DNA from: Microdochium bolleyi
Lineage: Eukaryota; Ascomycota; Sordariomycetes; Xylariales; Microdochiaceae
DNA length: 64,000 nucleotides
Assembly: GCA_001566295.1 (NCBI GenBank)
Contig: KQ964245.1
Coordinates: 563,524-627,523 of the forward strand
Reading direction: 5' to 3'
Both the position numbers and the translations under genes were made by a program. Shown piece after piece: positions 30,421-43,087 of the stretch (positions are counted from its first letter, which is position 1; each line of letters opens with the position of its first letter). The notes under the pieces were generated by a model. It worked only from the letters and a program-made list of their open reading frames with translations. It had not been told where the DNA came from and did no database searches.

Positions 30421-31874
30421 ATGCGTTCATCGACCCTCATTTCATTTCTGGCCGCAGCAGCAACGGTCAGTGGTCGTGCTTGCAGGCCACAGACGTGCAA
30501 GGTGAGTCTACAGTTCTGCCTTTTGGCAACCGATCCACGCATCCCTCAGCATCTGACCATACTATTCGTTAGGATGGCTGTGCGCAAGTGGTCGGAGGCA
30601 AAAACCCCGAACTTCCAATGACCCGTCTTGCCGATTGCGCCTCCTTTTTCGCGTTGGAACTCTCCACTGTCTTCCGCACTATCACCATCACGCCAACAGC
30701 GAGAAAACCAGTGACCGATATAAACAATGTTGCCGATCCAGACGCAACCGTCACGGTGACCCCAGTCATCAGCCGTACTACTGTAGTCACCACCTTCGTC
30801 ATTTTCCAAGACACGACAGTCACAGTAACGCCTGTGGTCACGCAATCGACAACTTTCACGACGATCAACGCCAGCCATGACACCACAGAGACAACGACTC
30901 CGCTCACGACCGTGGTATTGACAGTGACCACTGTCCCCGTCAACGAGGGCTTCACTGAGACGGCAACGCCGGTGACGAGTCAATTCTTCACTGTCACACC
31001 CGCACCCAGCACGACCGTCTCGGTCGTCACCGTCTCCTCAATCTCCGTGACACGCCCGCAGGGCCCTCCACAGCGGCGCAGCGCTGATGCGTTCCCGGTC
31101 GAGGACAAAAGTCTGCCGGCCTATGCCACGGGAGTGTGCAGCGACCCAGTGGCATACAGCTGGGCCTGCGTGTGCGCAGGAGTGACGAACGCAGCGACCG
31201 CAGCCACGACGACAGTCATCACCACCGTCACAGCCGAGGCGGTGATATCCCAGACCTCGGCGATGATCGAGTCTACTCCGATCTCGCCCTCGGCGACGAT
31301 AAAAATGACTGACTCCGCCATGACAACCGCCATTCCTGTAACAGCCACCACCACAGAGTTACGGACGGCAACAGGCACCGCCTCGGAAGCCACGAGCCTC
31401 GTGTCAGTAACCGCTGTCTCAACTGTAATCCGCACAGTCACCGTGACCACCGCAGCGGTCACCAGTCAGCTTCCCGCGACAGCAATCTTGACCATATCGA
31501 CGACGACAACGGTCACGGCCCCAATGATGACGACCCAGATCACCACCACGATCCCCGCGGACACGGTCACCCGCACTGCCACCACGACCGCCACCGGGAC
31601 CAAGACTGGCTACGCGTGCGACTCGGAGGTGCAGGGCAATGGCGCCTACTCCTCCCGGAGGTACCGGGCCAACTGCACGCAGCGCGTGATGGGCGGCCAG
31701 GCAAACTCCTCGAGCACCACCGCGGATCAGCCGGGCTGCCTGCGCGCGTGCAACAACATCGCCGACTGCTTGTACGCGGAATACTTTTTCGACACGGGGA
31801 TGTGTAACCTGTACTACACGCGCCCTATGGATATGATTTTTGATGCGAGGGTGGACGCATTGATGTTGATGTAG
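30421..31874 (+). CDS. Secreted Thr/Val-rich surface protein
   Basis: Exons 30421-30501 and 30573-31874 (71-nt intron, GTGAGT...TTAG) give 460 residues. The first 20 or so residues (MRSSTLISFLAAAATVSGRA) are a signal peptide. A short cysteine-bearing part (CRPQTCKDGCAQ) follows. Then come two long stretches built from T, V and S repeats such as TVTVTPV and TTVTAPMMTTQITTTI, the sort of region that becomes heavily O-glycosylated. The C-terminal 85 residues contain six cysteines in a PAN/apple-like arrangement (CDSEV, NCTQRV, GCLRACNN, DCLYAEYF, MCNLYY). This suggests a wall-bound or secreted adhesin-like protein, though no known enzyme domain is present. No GPI-anchor signal is obvious. BTB gene fragments lie on both sides. 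Confidence 0.75.
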
Positions 31875-32224
31875 CAGACTTTACCAGTTGGCTGGGCCAC
31901 TTCGTGTATGAAAACATTGTGTACATACAATAGGATAATGACTAGACTTGTAGATATGATATGAAATACGGTTGATGAGTTACCTTTTTACCTCAGCTCC
32001 TGATATGCCATCAAATAGCACCATCGTGAGATGTTACTAACACAATCATGTCTCGCGAAGATACCTGGCGGAGTCATGAAGGTCCAAGCTGAAAGACGGC
32101 AGTTTGCTTCCCCGGGAACACGGAGCATTCGATCATATATGTCGGCCGTTTCCCCAATGCCTCTGCTTCCATCGCAGTTCACAGGTCAGTCTCGAAGGAC
32201 ATTACGCGGGCAATTTATTTCCTT
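31875..32224. other. 3' flank, nothing recognised
   Basis: Short spacer between the secreted-protein gene and the BTB remnant. No motif. Confidence 0.4.
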
Positions 32225-32690
32225 GTCAATCTGACATGAGCCAAACAGAAATCATCTCAGACCAGCGCATGTTAGCGGTCAGTAGCATCCTGAAGCATGT
32301 GCAGTCTGTTGTTGAGGCTTTGCAAGCCGGCATCCCCGTCGCCATCACCAACACTTCCTTCACGCACACCTGCGCCACCCTGGAGCAGAGGAGGCTCTGC
32401 TCGTTACACAACCAGATTATCCTGGTGCAGAAGCTGTCCGCACTCGAGCTCTGGCCGCTGCCCGATGCTAAGGATTTCGAGTTCAGTTGGACGACACTTC
32501 GTACTGGCATCCAGCCAAGAGGGCTCAATGGAAATCGCCACCGTTGCACTGCTGGTGTCGGTACCAATATACAAGCGCCGGGAGCGCCTGGCTGGTGGAA
32601 TTGGGCGAACACGACCATGGGCGTCTACACATCCAGGGCCTTGTACAATCCGAGCAGCGAAGTGTTGGCGGCGATGAGGCCCGGCTAGCC
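32225..32690 (+). pseudogene. C-terminal remnant of a BTB-family protein
   Basis: The frame includes EQRRLCSLHNQIILVQKL, LELWPLPDAKDF and NGNRHRC. The intact BTB protein at 33546-34740 has ERAWCAMASLEYLRSKL, GLWPLH and NRHKW in the same order and similar spacing. No BTB half or start codon context precedes it, so this is a decayed paralogue, probably from duplication. The match is modest and rests on short shared motifs. Confidence 0.4.
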
Positions 32691-33545
32691 GAGTACAACG
32701 GCACGAGCTCGTCCCTTTCGCGATGAGGCGATATTAGGGATAGTTAGAGGATTCCAAGCGCGCGGGAGTAAAGACTCGGGATGTGGCTTCTGTTTCAGAG
32801 TCTAGGTTCATGATGGCCACGCCAGTCTTGATGAGGAGCTGCAGGTGTGGTCGCGAGTGCGCGTCATCAACGTGGGCGGGTATTTTGTCTTCTGCTTAGT
32901 ATTCTTCAGTCTGCTGTGGACAAACTCTCACAGCTCCCGCACAAGGATCTTAAACGAGCGCACACAAGACTGCAACTCATAGACCGAGATATTTCCTGTC
33001 CAACTTACACCGTGCAATCAATTACTATGCTCCTCGCCTCTTAATTACGCTGGTCCAGGCATGTTGCAGTCTCACCGCGTGTGGAGGACGGCCGTTTAGA
33101 AATCCCTGTGAGTTGCCCAACCCTTTTCTCTGCTCAGACGTTCAGACGTTCCATAGCGACTAATGGGAAATCACAAACATTCTTAAGACCCATCAATACA
33201 TGAAGCTAGTCACGCGATTGAGCATCGCCGCAGGAGTAATCTTCAGGCATCAGCGCAGTAGTTCCAACACAATTTGTCCGGCACAAGGCGCCAAATGTAC
33301 CCAAGGCATCCATATTGTTTGTACAGCAAGCATGTGTGCCTCTGTCGGTTTTCGCCTTGAAGAGTTGAAAATGTGCCTCACAAGGTATTCTCGTTACGTG
33401 AGTTCACGTTCTCTACTTAATAGGCCCTTCTCTTCATCCTCCTGGGCCAACCTTTCCGCAAGCCAGCCTCCCACACCCAGCACCTAACAGCCCCTAAACC
33501 CTCGACCACATCTCAACCATAACGCAAAGAGCACCCAACAGCAAC
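32691..33545. other. Intergenic, nothing recognised
   Basis: 5' flank of the intact BTB gene, ending in a C/A-rich leader. No gene seen. Confidence 0.4.
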
Positions 33546-34740
33546 ATGTTCCCGGCACCAGTCTATGCAAAGAAGCGCAAGTGGGAATCCCACGAAGCCA
33601 ACTTACCTGCCAACGTTCCTGTCCACACTTTGGACAACGAAGGAGACGTGTTCTTGCATGTCGGGGAGAAGGTCGGGACAGAGACCGGCGAAGGACAAGA
33701 GTGCGTCTTCCGCGTCTGCTCCAGAGCACTCGTTCGCCATTCCTACGGCTTCAGAAGTATTCTTCACGGTAGCTACGAGACCATTGAGTCTCAGACAGGG
33801 AAGAGCAAGTGGATCGTGTCCCTTCCCGGCGACATGCCGACGCCGATGGGCCACATGTTGGAGCTCATGCACGGCAACACCGCTTCCTTCATTGGAGCCG
33901 AGGTCACGACCCGTCCCGATGCCGTCCGCACGGCCAGCCTGCTCGTCGTGGCCAATAAGTATTCTTGCATGCGACTCCTTGGCCCCTTCTTGCCACAGTG
34001 GGTGCGCGACTACGAAGCATATGCCAAGAGCTTCGATGGCCTCAAGCCTAGCAAGGAGAGCTCAATCAGACTGCTTCACACAGCGTGCATCTTGGCCCAG
34101 CTCGGCGCAGGCGACGCGTATGTCCAGGCCATGACGAGGCTCGTCCGGACCTTGTCGTCGGACTGGAACGGAAGAGTGCCCGCCAGCATCGCCTCAATTG
34201 CGCCTGAGAGTCTGCAAGGTATGCGAAACGATCTCTTGGTCCGGCCGAAATGAGCTGGAGTCACTAACGAAATCATCAGACTTTGTCAGCAAGGCGTCTC
34301 ACGTCACCAAGAAGAACATCCTGGAGCTCATGAAGCGCGACATCGATCTCCTGTCCTCCAACTATCCCATCAATCCTTCCGCCAAGGCCGCCAACATCGT
34401 CCACCGGTGCGACACACCTTCCGAGAGAGCGTGGTGTGCGATGGCCAGCCTAGAGTACCTGCGCTCGAAGCTCAAGAGAGCCGGTCTCTGGCCTCTGCAC
34501 CTCTGCCTCGAGACCAAAGTCAACCCGCAGGAGCTGCACCAGACGATCTGCGACATGGCGGCGCAGAACCCGAACCAGCAGTGCAACCGGCACAAGTGGT
34601 CCAGCAGCAACGTCAGCCTGGCCGAGTGGCAGAACCCTGGCCTCCGTGTCGTCAAGTACAAGTATGAGTACGAGGCGAGCGAATCAGAGAAGGCGCACAT
34701 GCGCCGGCGTCTCTCTGTACTTGGAGCTTCCAGCTTGTAG
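33546..34740 (+). CDS. BTB/POZ domain protein
   Basis: Exons 33546-34218 and 34280-34740 (61-nt intron, GTATGC...ATCAG, phase 1) give 377 residues. Residues about 28-130 have the fungal BTB layout: GDVFLHVGEK, CVFRVCSRALVRHSYGFRSIL, WIVSLPGD, then MLELMHGN. The second half is helical (LLVVANKYSCMRLLGPF ... RLLHTACILAQLGAGDAY). It ends with ERAWCAMASLEYLRSKLKRAGLWPL, a motif typical of fungal BTB proteins of unknown function. BTB domains form dimers and often bind CUL3 ligases, but no second recognisable domain is present. No signal peptide. Decayed relatives sit at 29174-29407 and 32225-32690. Confidence 0.8.
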
Positions 34741-35893
34741 AGGTTAATATGCCGTTATGAAGATGGGCCTGGCCAAAGTCCACGCTACGTTCCTGACTAA
34801 TCAGCCATTATTGGAGCTGGGTCTGTTGCGTTTGAGCACAACGCATGAACGAACAGAACCAGGCGTTCACTGCCCCTTTCACGGGGGTCTGTAGTCGGGG
34901 GCCAGAGGACAGAGAGAGCTACCGTTTGCTCACAGTGTATTAAAGGTCAAAGGCAGGTCGGCATAGTCAAGGGTACGCATGAGTTCTTTTTATCATCAAA
35001 GTGATATGCAAGAGTGGTGGTCGTTCAGCAGGTTTCCGGCCCTGACTACTCAGCGGAGCTTGCAACGTTAAGAAACCGTGTCATTCGACCGCGCCATTAT
35101 CATAATCCTCCTCTTTCTTCTTCTTTGGTTTTGTGCTGGCAGCTTATCCAACTTCTGCTGTGTAAAACCCACATGTCAATGTAGTAGTTAACATAAGCAT
35201 GGTTCTTGTAGAGAAAAGTACCTATTAGCTCATCTTCTCTGCGCTTCAGGGATGTCAAACTGTTGATAACCAACATCGAAATATCGTGTCGAATATTGAC
35301 AAGTAGGTCATCTCCCTATCTCCTTATTGCCGACACCAGCATGAGAGCTGTTATGTCCTTTCACAGCCTCCCAAGCACCTTCCGCAACCATCAAACATGG
35401 CCACACACGTGCTCGACGAGTAAGGAGTCCCGATCCTCCTTGTTGATGCCAATCTCAAGGACAATGACGATCTGCCATGCAATTTCTGTGTCTGCCATAG
35501 AAATTATGAGGGCTCAAGTTGGCTGATGGGCGGTGCGTGACGGGTAGTTGCGTTTTGCTAGGCTTAATTTCCGAGATGTGTAGAAGACAACTTTTCAGTT
35601 TTGTTCGTAGCAGGTAGAAAGTATGAGGTGAACAAAAACAGTCGTCTTGTGTACCAGATTGCACGTGGTCAAAACAGTAGCCGCAGAGCTTGATTCATGA
35701 TTCGTTTCCATTACTGAAATTTCAGCATCGTGATTGATGTGCATCCCTTGCCGCACACTACCCCGTTGACTCTAAAGTCAACTGGGCCCTGATACGGCCC
35801 GCCTCATCCGCTCTTCATGTCCCCACGGAGGGCACCAGGTGCAGTGAAAATAAACCCACTCCAATTCCCCGGGCTACACAATCTCCATCTCAT
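34741..35893. other. Intergenic, nothing recognised
   Basis: 1.15 kb between the convergent BTB and transporter genes. Moderately AT-rich in places. No gene seen. Confidence 0.4.
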
Positions 35894-37620
35894 CTAGTTG
35901 CTCTCCTCGCCCTTCTCCTCGATCTCATTCGGCTTGACGCCCTTGCCTTCTCCATCGCGGACGTGCTCCTGGGGCATGGCGATCGGGCGGTGCCGCGCGA
36001 AACGGACTGTCTGCCAGACGGACTCGGAGTCGCGGAAGAGGAGGTCGATCTCCTCGAGGTTGCGGCCCATGGTCTCCGGGAAGAAGAAGTACACCACGGG
36101 GGTCACGGTGCCGGCGATGACGGCGAAGACGATGTAGTATTGCCACTTGATGGTGTTGATCGCGACAGGAGTGACCATGATGACGACGAAATTCCTGTTG
36201 AAGAATGTGAGTTTGGTTTGTCTCGCTGTATGGAAAAGTGGAACCATGGGAATATGTGGAGCCGAGAAAAGTGGAACTTACCACAACCAGTGGTTCGCTG
36301 TGCTCAACGAACTCATCGCCATCCTCAACCGCAGCGGCGCAACCTCTGTGCAGTACAGGAAGTTCGCGCCGAGGAAGCCAATAGGAACGAAGAAGTTAAA
36401 CATGAAAATCGCGACGGCTGCGACGATCTGCGCGGCCTTGTTGTCCGTCATGGATGTGCAGATCGCGAGAACGATCATGCAGGCCGACATGCCGCCACCA
36501 GAGATCATGAAGACGGCGCGGCGGCCGAAGCGATCGATGGTGAAGAACGCGACGAAAGAGGAGAAGAACTTGAAGGTCATGGCGCTGGCCGCGAGGACCT
36601 TGGAGAGTTCCTGGGACATGCCGAGGTTCTGCTCAAAGAGAATGGGCACGTAGACCGAGATGAGGTTGCTTCCGCTGTGCAGGGGCAATCGGTGTCAGTG
36701 TTACTGGAAGACTTCGGCAAGGGGAGGGATCTAAACACTAACGACATCTGCTGGTAGAACTGGAGGACCATGCAAAGCAAGAAGCGGTACAGGAGCTTGT
36801 CCTTGCCCATGCGGAACATGTCGGTGAACTTTACGTCCGACTTGGCCGTGTCCTCAAGGGACATTTCAATGCCGGTAATCTCGGCCTGGACCTCCATTGA
36901 GTCCTCGGGCAGGCCGCGCAGGGTGGAGATGGCCGCAGCCGCCTCGCTACGCCGGTTCTTGAGGAGCAGCCACCGGGGGGACTCCGGGAACAGGTAGACG
37001 CTGAGGACCAGGATGACGGAGAAGATGATGCCAATGGCGATGCTGGGCCGCCAGGTGATGGCGCCGTCGCGGAACTGGTAGAAGCCAAAGTTGATCCAGC
37101 TCTCGAGGACGTAGCCGACGCAGATGAAGAGGCCGTCGAGCACGACGTGGCGGCCGCGGTTGCTTGAGCCGGCCGTTTCGCTCTGCCACACGGGCACGAT
37201 GGAGCTGAGCGTGCCGACGGCGATTCCGACGAGCACGCGGCCCACGATGAACTGCGCGAGGCCGAAGCTCGCGGCCTCGAGCACCGCGCCGACCAAGCAG
37301 CACACGCCTGCGGCGAAGATGCACTTGCGGCGGCCGAAGCGCTCGCCGGCCCAGGAGCAGAGGAGCGAGCCGATGATGGCGCCGACGACGAAAGTGGCGA
37401 CGATGAAGCCCTGGAGGGTGGACTTGGCGCTCTTGTCGGCGCCCGTGGCGTGGACGGTGTCGATCTCAGGGAAGGTCTTGACCCAGTCCTTGAGGGTGAG
37501 CAGGCCGCCAATTCCGGCCTGGTTGTAGCCAAAGAGGATGAAGGACGGAGCGACAATAAGGGTGAGCTGCAGGATGCTCAGGGCCTTGCCGGTAAGGCCG
37601 GCGATGGGGTTGAGTCCCAT
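35894..37620 (-). CDS. MFS sugar transporter
   Basis: Exons 37620-36743, 36674-36282 and 36194-35894 give 523 residues. The introns are 68 nt (GTTAGT...CACAG) and 87 nt (GTAAGT...CAACAG). Twelve hydrophobic segments are apparent. Sugar-porter signatures are in place: GYNQAGIGGLL after helix 1, GERFGRRK between helices 2 and 3, and VGRVLVGIAVGTLSSIVPVWQSE. Then come PESPRWLLLK before the central loop, QFYQQMSGSNLISVY in helix 7, DRFGRRAVF, and PETMGRNLEEID after helix 12. It would carry a hexose or related sugar across the plasma membrane by proton symport. The start MGLNPIAG is preferred over an upstream in-frame ATG at 37737 that adds an unlikely hydrophilic tail. Substrate cannot be told. 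Confidence 0.9.
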
Positions 37621-40078
37621 GATTGCGAAAGGGTCTTCCGTGGGCTGGGAGATGTAGTTGTGACACACGAGGGTAGAGTGAGCCCGGCCGGATTGCACGC
37701 TAGAACAGGAGCTCGTCGTGTACAAGTCAGACAGCACTGGACCAGGTCGAGCACGAGATGGGAAGAGGCAAGCAAGAGGGCGGGTGAGCAGCCCTTCTTT
37801 ATTTCAATTCCCCGATGGCGTATATCACTCAACACGTCCCCGGTCTCGCTGTGCCGGCTTGCCCGCCTCTCCCCCCACGGCACAGGGCTCAATACCCCGT
37901 GTCATGGCCGGAGTCTCCAGTTTGTGCGCTCGCCCGCCCCATGGGACACGCAGAATCTGCCTGCAAGCGTGTGTTTGGGGTCGTGTATGGTGGGTCATCG
38001 ACCGCGACGCGAGGAAATGACAGGCAGAAAAGGGCTCTCCTGCACGAGCGAGGATGTGGGGATGCTCGCCCGCGGACATGGCATGACCTGAAGGGGGGCT
38101 CGGTGACTCTGGGGCAAGCCAGGTCACGGTGTCTCGCTGCCGTGGGTGCCGGCCGTTGGGGTTGAGAGGCGGCGACTGCAAGAGCGGGAGTTGGCCGTGG
38201 CGGAGTGGTCGGGGAGTTCAATGGAGCCACAGAAGCTCAGACTGTGCCCGCCAGTTCGTCGGCTGACCGTGGCGCGAGACGAGTACAGCGGATTGGAAAT
38301 CCAAGGTGAAGGGAGCCCTCGCCGGTGACCTCGGTGTCGGTGAGTGCAGTCTCGAGTGGGAATCGCGAGTCACGGGCCGAATCGGAACGGCCGACCCAGT
38401 CTTTTGTTCTCTTGGGACCCCAATCGTCATCATAGCTGGGTCGTCCTGACTCGCTGATTCGCCGCTCGACACTGGCGAGAGGGCCATGCATACTGTGTAA
38501 GAGCAGATAGTAGCAGCAGAATGGATCTTGAAAGTGGAGTTCTGCAGCTTTCCAAGGGTTGAGTAACAGCCTAGAGGCAGAGGAGTGCAGAGAATAGGCC
38601 CGATCGACGTCCATGGGCAGAGCGTTGCAGTTGCTGTTGCGGTATCATCGACTGCATGGGAGAAGAGACTGGTCAACCTCACACCCAAATCTTGGGGGGT
38701 TCCCGTCATCAAGCTGCGCAAGGTCGTCACCACGAAAACGAAGAGTTGACGGCATTGCCCGATCTGGTCAACCAAGACTCAAGCCTCTGCCGCAGGCCAA
38801 GGCGGGACAAGCAAAGCTTGGTTGCTGTCATGCAAGCCCCCTGCCCCTGATCGGCGCCGCACTACTCCGTCCAGGCTTCTGCATGAGCCGCTAGAAAACC
38901 GACGACGCGCCACTGCCGAAAAATCTTTGAGACCCCCACAGTGCCCGTCATTACTGTCTTCAAGGTTATCGTCGAACGACACTTCTCTGGCTAAGCATTC
39001 ATCCAGAAGGAGAGGGCGGCGATCATCTCTCGTCATTCCTTTCCAAAGGCACGCAGACCAAACTGAACCGGAGGACGGCGACTGCTGAGGTGCCTGCAGG
39101 AATAAAGGAGCGTGAAGCCCGGCCCGGCGGCTCATACCATCAGCGCACTCAGGACAAGCAGAAGACTGTCCCAACTCGCTCGTACCAAATGCGTGAAACA
39201 TGATGCACTTTGTGTTCTCCCCGCCACCGTTTGGCGACCGCAACGCTCTCTCGACAGGCTGCTGCACGGCTGCCGAAGCTCCGAGTCCATCGCTCCGCCT
39301 CGGCCATGTTCCGGGTCGTTGTCGCAGGGAGAGATAGCGCTCCGTGCTACACTGTGGGCCCGTCCGTTCCGTCCATGCCCTCGCCTGCCTGCCGGCTTTT
39401 TGCGCATGCGCGCGCGCGCGCCTTCGTCTGCAACGTATTCCCCTCGTGTTGAAGGGGTAGGAAATGGGTCAAGCACTTACTACGAAATACACCGCGGTCG
39501 AGTAAGAGTCTATCTCTGTGGCGCGTGAGCGTGTATTGGCAGTCGGCAGCCCAGCATCAGACTCTCTCACCGCACACCACGATGAACATGAGCCCAGCAG
39601 GGCCCGTTGGCTTCTTCGCAAGGTAGAGTTGGTTATCAAAACATAAAGCGAGCGGCTGGCCTCGTCCATCCGCCAGAGGGTCTAGCATGCATGGGTTAGG
39701 AGCCGCACAGTAAATTAAACACACGCTACTGGCTGCACATGAAAGAAAGCCCCATGGCATATCGGAAGGACACGGAGAACAGTGCCAGACAAGATGCTCG
39801 ACCGGGTGGACATGGTCTTGAACATGATAACAACCCAGAAGTAAAGGGCTTCTGAGATGACCAGAGTCGCAAAAATCACTCATCGTGAAATCATATAACT
39901 ATTACTTCACATCCTTCACGTGCCTGGCAAGCTGTGAGATATTGTTGAACGATGGCTTGTTTCTAGGTCCTCTTTCGTGTTGTGTATATACATGTCGCAT
40001 GCATATCAGATGAGCCGTGCTGCTGGTAGAACCATGAAACTATCTCGACGCTCTAAACAAACGCATCTACACAGATCT
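37621..40078. other. Gene-poor spacer
   Basis: 2.5 kb with only unsupported short frames and a short CG-dinucleotide run near 39410-39421. It would hold the 5' region of the transporter gene. Confidence 0.4.
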
Positions 40079-42359
40079 TTACAAAGACTCCAGCTCCGCG
40101 ATCCTGCGCTCAATCTCGGGCACCTGCCTGAGCAGCACCTCGAGGTCCTCCTTCTCATCCTCGAGCTTGAGGCGCTTGTCCGCATCCAGCTTGGTGAAGA
40201 CGTAGTGACCCTGCCCGTCAAACTGCAGGATCCGGCTGTGGTACTTCCACAGGCTGCGGCGGTGGCTCACCGTCATCAGCGTGATCCCCAGCGCCTTGGC
40301 GTTGTCGTACATGACCTTCTCCGTCTCCAGCGTTACGCTGCTCGTGCACTCGTCTAGGATCGCGTACCGCGGCTTGTGGTAGAACAGGCGGGCCATTGCG
40401 ACTCTCTGCTGCAGGCCCCCGGAAAGAACATCGCGCCACTCGGCCTCGGCGTCCCACCCCTCGGGGTAGAGGTCGACCAAATGCTCCAAGTTCAGAATCT
40501 TGAGTATGTCGAACAGCTGCGCGTCCGTAATGCCACGAGCACGGACTGTGCGTAGGCTGTCCGGGTACGTAATTTGCTGTCGCAAGCTGCCCCGTGACAG
40601 ATACGGGCGCTGAGGAATGTAGAAGATGTCGGTGAACGGTGGTTTGTAGACTGTGCCACCGTAGACTGGCCACAGGCCGCCAAGGATGCGGAAAAGACTC
40701 GACTTGCCACAGCCGTTGGGGCCAACCACGAGAAGGTGGTCGCCCTGCTTCAGTGAGAACGACAGTGCCTTGACGAGGACATCGCCGTTTGGTGAGATGA
40801 TGGGCACGTCAATGAACTGGATGTCCTTGCTCTCGACCACCTTGCCTCTGCCCTTGAGGACGGCCTCGTGGCCCTCGGTGCCCGAGCTTGAGACGAGCTT
40901 CTTCTCGAAATGCCCGGCCTGAATGTCGTCCATGACCTCGAGCAGTGATGCGACGCGTGATGTGTAGCCAGCCAGCTCCATGATCTCGCGGTACGAGAAC
41001 ATTACGCGACCAAAAGCATCTGATGCACTCAGTAGCATTCGTCGGTTCGTCACGAACGCCTCCGTTCTGTCACCCATATTTGTGACGTCGACGCTACCCG
41101 CTAGCTGACCTGGCAGCTTGAAGAAGACAGGGACACTGCACAGCATCAAGCCGAGCGCACCCCACAGATACTTGATGACAAAGTCCTCCATCACTCCGTG
41201 GTAGAACCTGCGACGGAGGATGTAGTTGACATGCTTGATCAGGGTGAAGTAGCCCTTGTCAAGCGTGTCCTTCTCAGCCTCGTGTCCGTGATAGAGCGCC
41301 ACTTCTTCACTGTGGTCAATGAGTCGAGAATGCTGGAATCTAAATTCGCCTTCCAGCCTAGCCTCGTCGGCGACAAACTTGCCAAAGGGCGGTGTCAAAG
41401 CGCGCATGACATGGGCGGACAGCTGCACGAGCAGAGACATGGAGATGACTCCTTCACCGCCCACACTCTTCGATAATGACCATGTGTATATTGTCTGCAG
41501 CAGATGTCAGCATGATTCGAGGGTGGGCTACAGCGGCATCGTGATGGGCAGACTTACCATATCAAGAATGGGTTTTGCCAGATTACTGTACAGCTCGGCC
41601 AAGCTGTTGGAGAACTTGGACACATCGACAGCGATAAGCTGGTCTGGGTTCTTGATCCGATCATCCAGGGATGATATGCCGTAGAACGTGAGCTGCGACA
41701 AATACTTGTCGTGGATGTGTTGCGTGAGTCGTGTGCGGTACTTCAACGATAGTTCTGCTTGGTGGTATGAGAGCTGGTGGAAGAAAACAGTGTCAGGTAA
41801 GGTCACACGAAGTCTGGCAGGATGTGAATCGACATACCATGGAGTTTGTGAAGGTAGCCGGCACAGCGATCACCATCCACCAGAGAATACGCATCAAGAA
41901 CTCCCTGCCACTGCCCTTAACCAGCGCCTTGACGATCGCACCGTCCATCTCGGCCACCTTGAGACTGATGAGCGTCCGGACGACCAGGAAGAAGCTATGA
42001 CTGAACAGCAACCGCGTCTCCTGACTCCGCCAGCCGGGCACGACGATCTTGAGCAGGCGCATGAGAGACCGGAAGAACTCGCGATTCAGCTCAACCTTCT
42101 TCTTCTTCTTCTTTGTCGCGTCCTCGTCGTCGACGAGGGCCGATGATGTCGTTCCAGAGTTGCGACGGGCCTCGTCGCGGGCTGAGGCGGCCTTCTGCTC
42201 GGCGACGGCATGGCGAACACGGTTGACGAGGGTGATGAAGAGGGCGAGGTAGACGCCGCGGGAGATGCGGGTGCGATTTTGGATGTAGAGGGTGGTGAGC
42301 TGGGAGACTGCGCTCCTCAGAGATCTGTCTGAGACAGCGAGCTTCGATTGAGCCGCCAT
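40079..42359 (-). CDS. Peroxisomal ABC half-transporter (ABCD subfamily, Pxa-like)
   Basis: Exons 42359-41838, 41773-41558 and 41494-40079 give 717 residues, with 64- and 63-nt introns in phase 0. The N-terminal half has the membrane domain of ABCD proteins, with the LSYHQAELSLKYRTRLTQHIH segment and a KNPDQLIAVDV loop typical of the subfamily. The nucleotide-binding domain carries Walker A GPNGCGKSS (about 504-512), signature LSGGLQQR (about 603-610), Walker B RYAILDE (about 622-628) and a VSHR switch histidine. The enzyme imports very-long- or long-chain acyl-CoA into peroxisomes for beta-oxidation, as a dimer. A Lys/Glu-rich coiled coil ends the protein. I cannot tell Pxa1 from Pxa2 orthology. 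It diverges from DPH3. Confidence 0.9.
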
Positions 42360-43087
42360 TGTGGCAGCAGGACGGTGTCTGGCGCGGCGACGGTGGTGGA
42401 CCTCGGTCCTCGCGATGCCGCCCGGGTTGCGATGTCGTCAGCGGAGGCGTTGCGGCGCGTTGGAGATGTGCTGAGAGTGCGGATCGGGCGCGTTTGATTG
42501 TGTTCGGCTACAGGATGGACGAAGAGAGAGCAGAAGAACGGTGCGCACCGCCGGCCATTTTCCGAGATGAGGTCGCGGGCGTGCCAAGTCGAGCACCTGT
42601 CAGAGGCGTTGCGACTATCACAGGTCATGAGGAGCAGCTGCGAGCTTGGGGGCTCCGTATTGGGGTCGGGGCCCGGCATCCCTCGGCGCAGCTCCTGCCA
42701 AAAGCATGGGGAAGGCGCGCTTTCCCCGGCCGTGCTCTGCGCTTCCGGGCATGTGATTCTGGAGCCGCCTCTGTGCTGTGGCGGTGCAGCCCAGCCCCAG
42801 GGGGGAGTGTGGCGCACCCCTTCGCAGAGCTGGAAAGTCTTGCAGACAGGAGCGCATGGCATTTGGGATCCACGCTAAGGAGGGGCAAGTCGTTGTTGCC
42901 TTTGCCTCCAGCCCAGAACTTTTTACCGTCATCTGCAGACTGGAAGAGCGACGAGATCCCGCTGACACATCCTCCTTCGATACATTCATCTTTGCTGCAC
43001 ATACACGCGAGCTCCGAACCTCCGGCCTAGTCTCCCGTACTGCTCCTACTTCAAACTCGCCTGGGAACCCAGCAGAATAAAATCGCC
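42360..43087. promoter_or_regulatory. Divergent intergenic region (ABCD transporter / DPH3)
   Basis: 728 bp between two divergent start codons. Both promoters must lie here. No gene is recognised and no specific element was identified. Confidence 0.4.

Noticed and set aside
36831..37556. 241-codon Ser/Arg/Pro-rich minus-strand frame
   Set aside because: Shadow of the sugar transporter in another frame.
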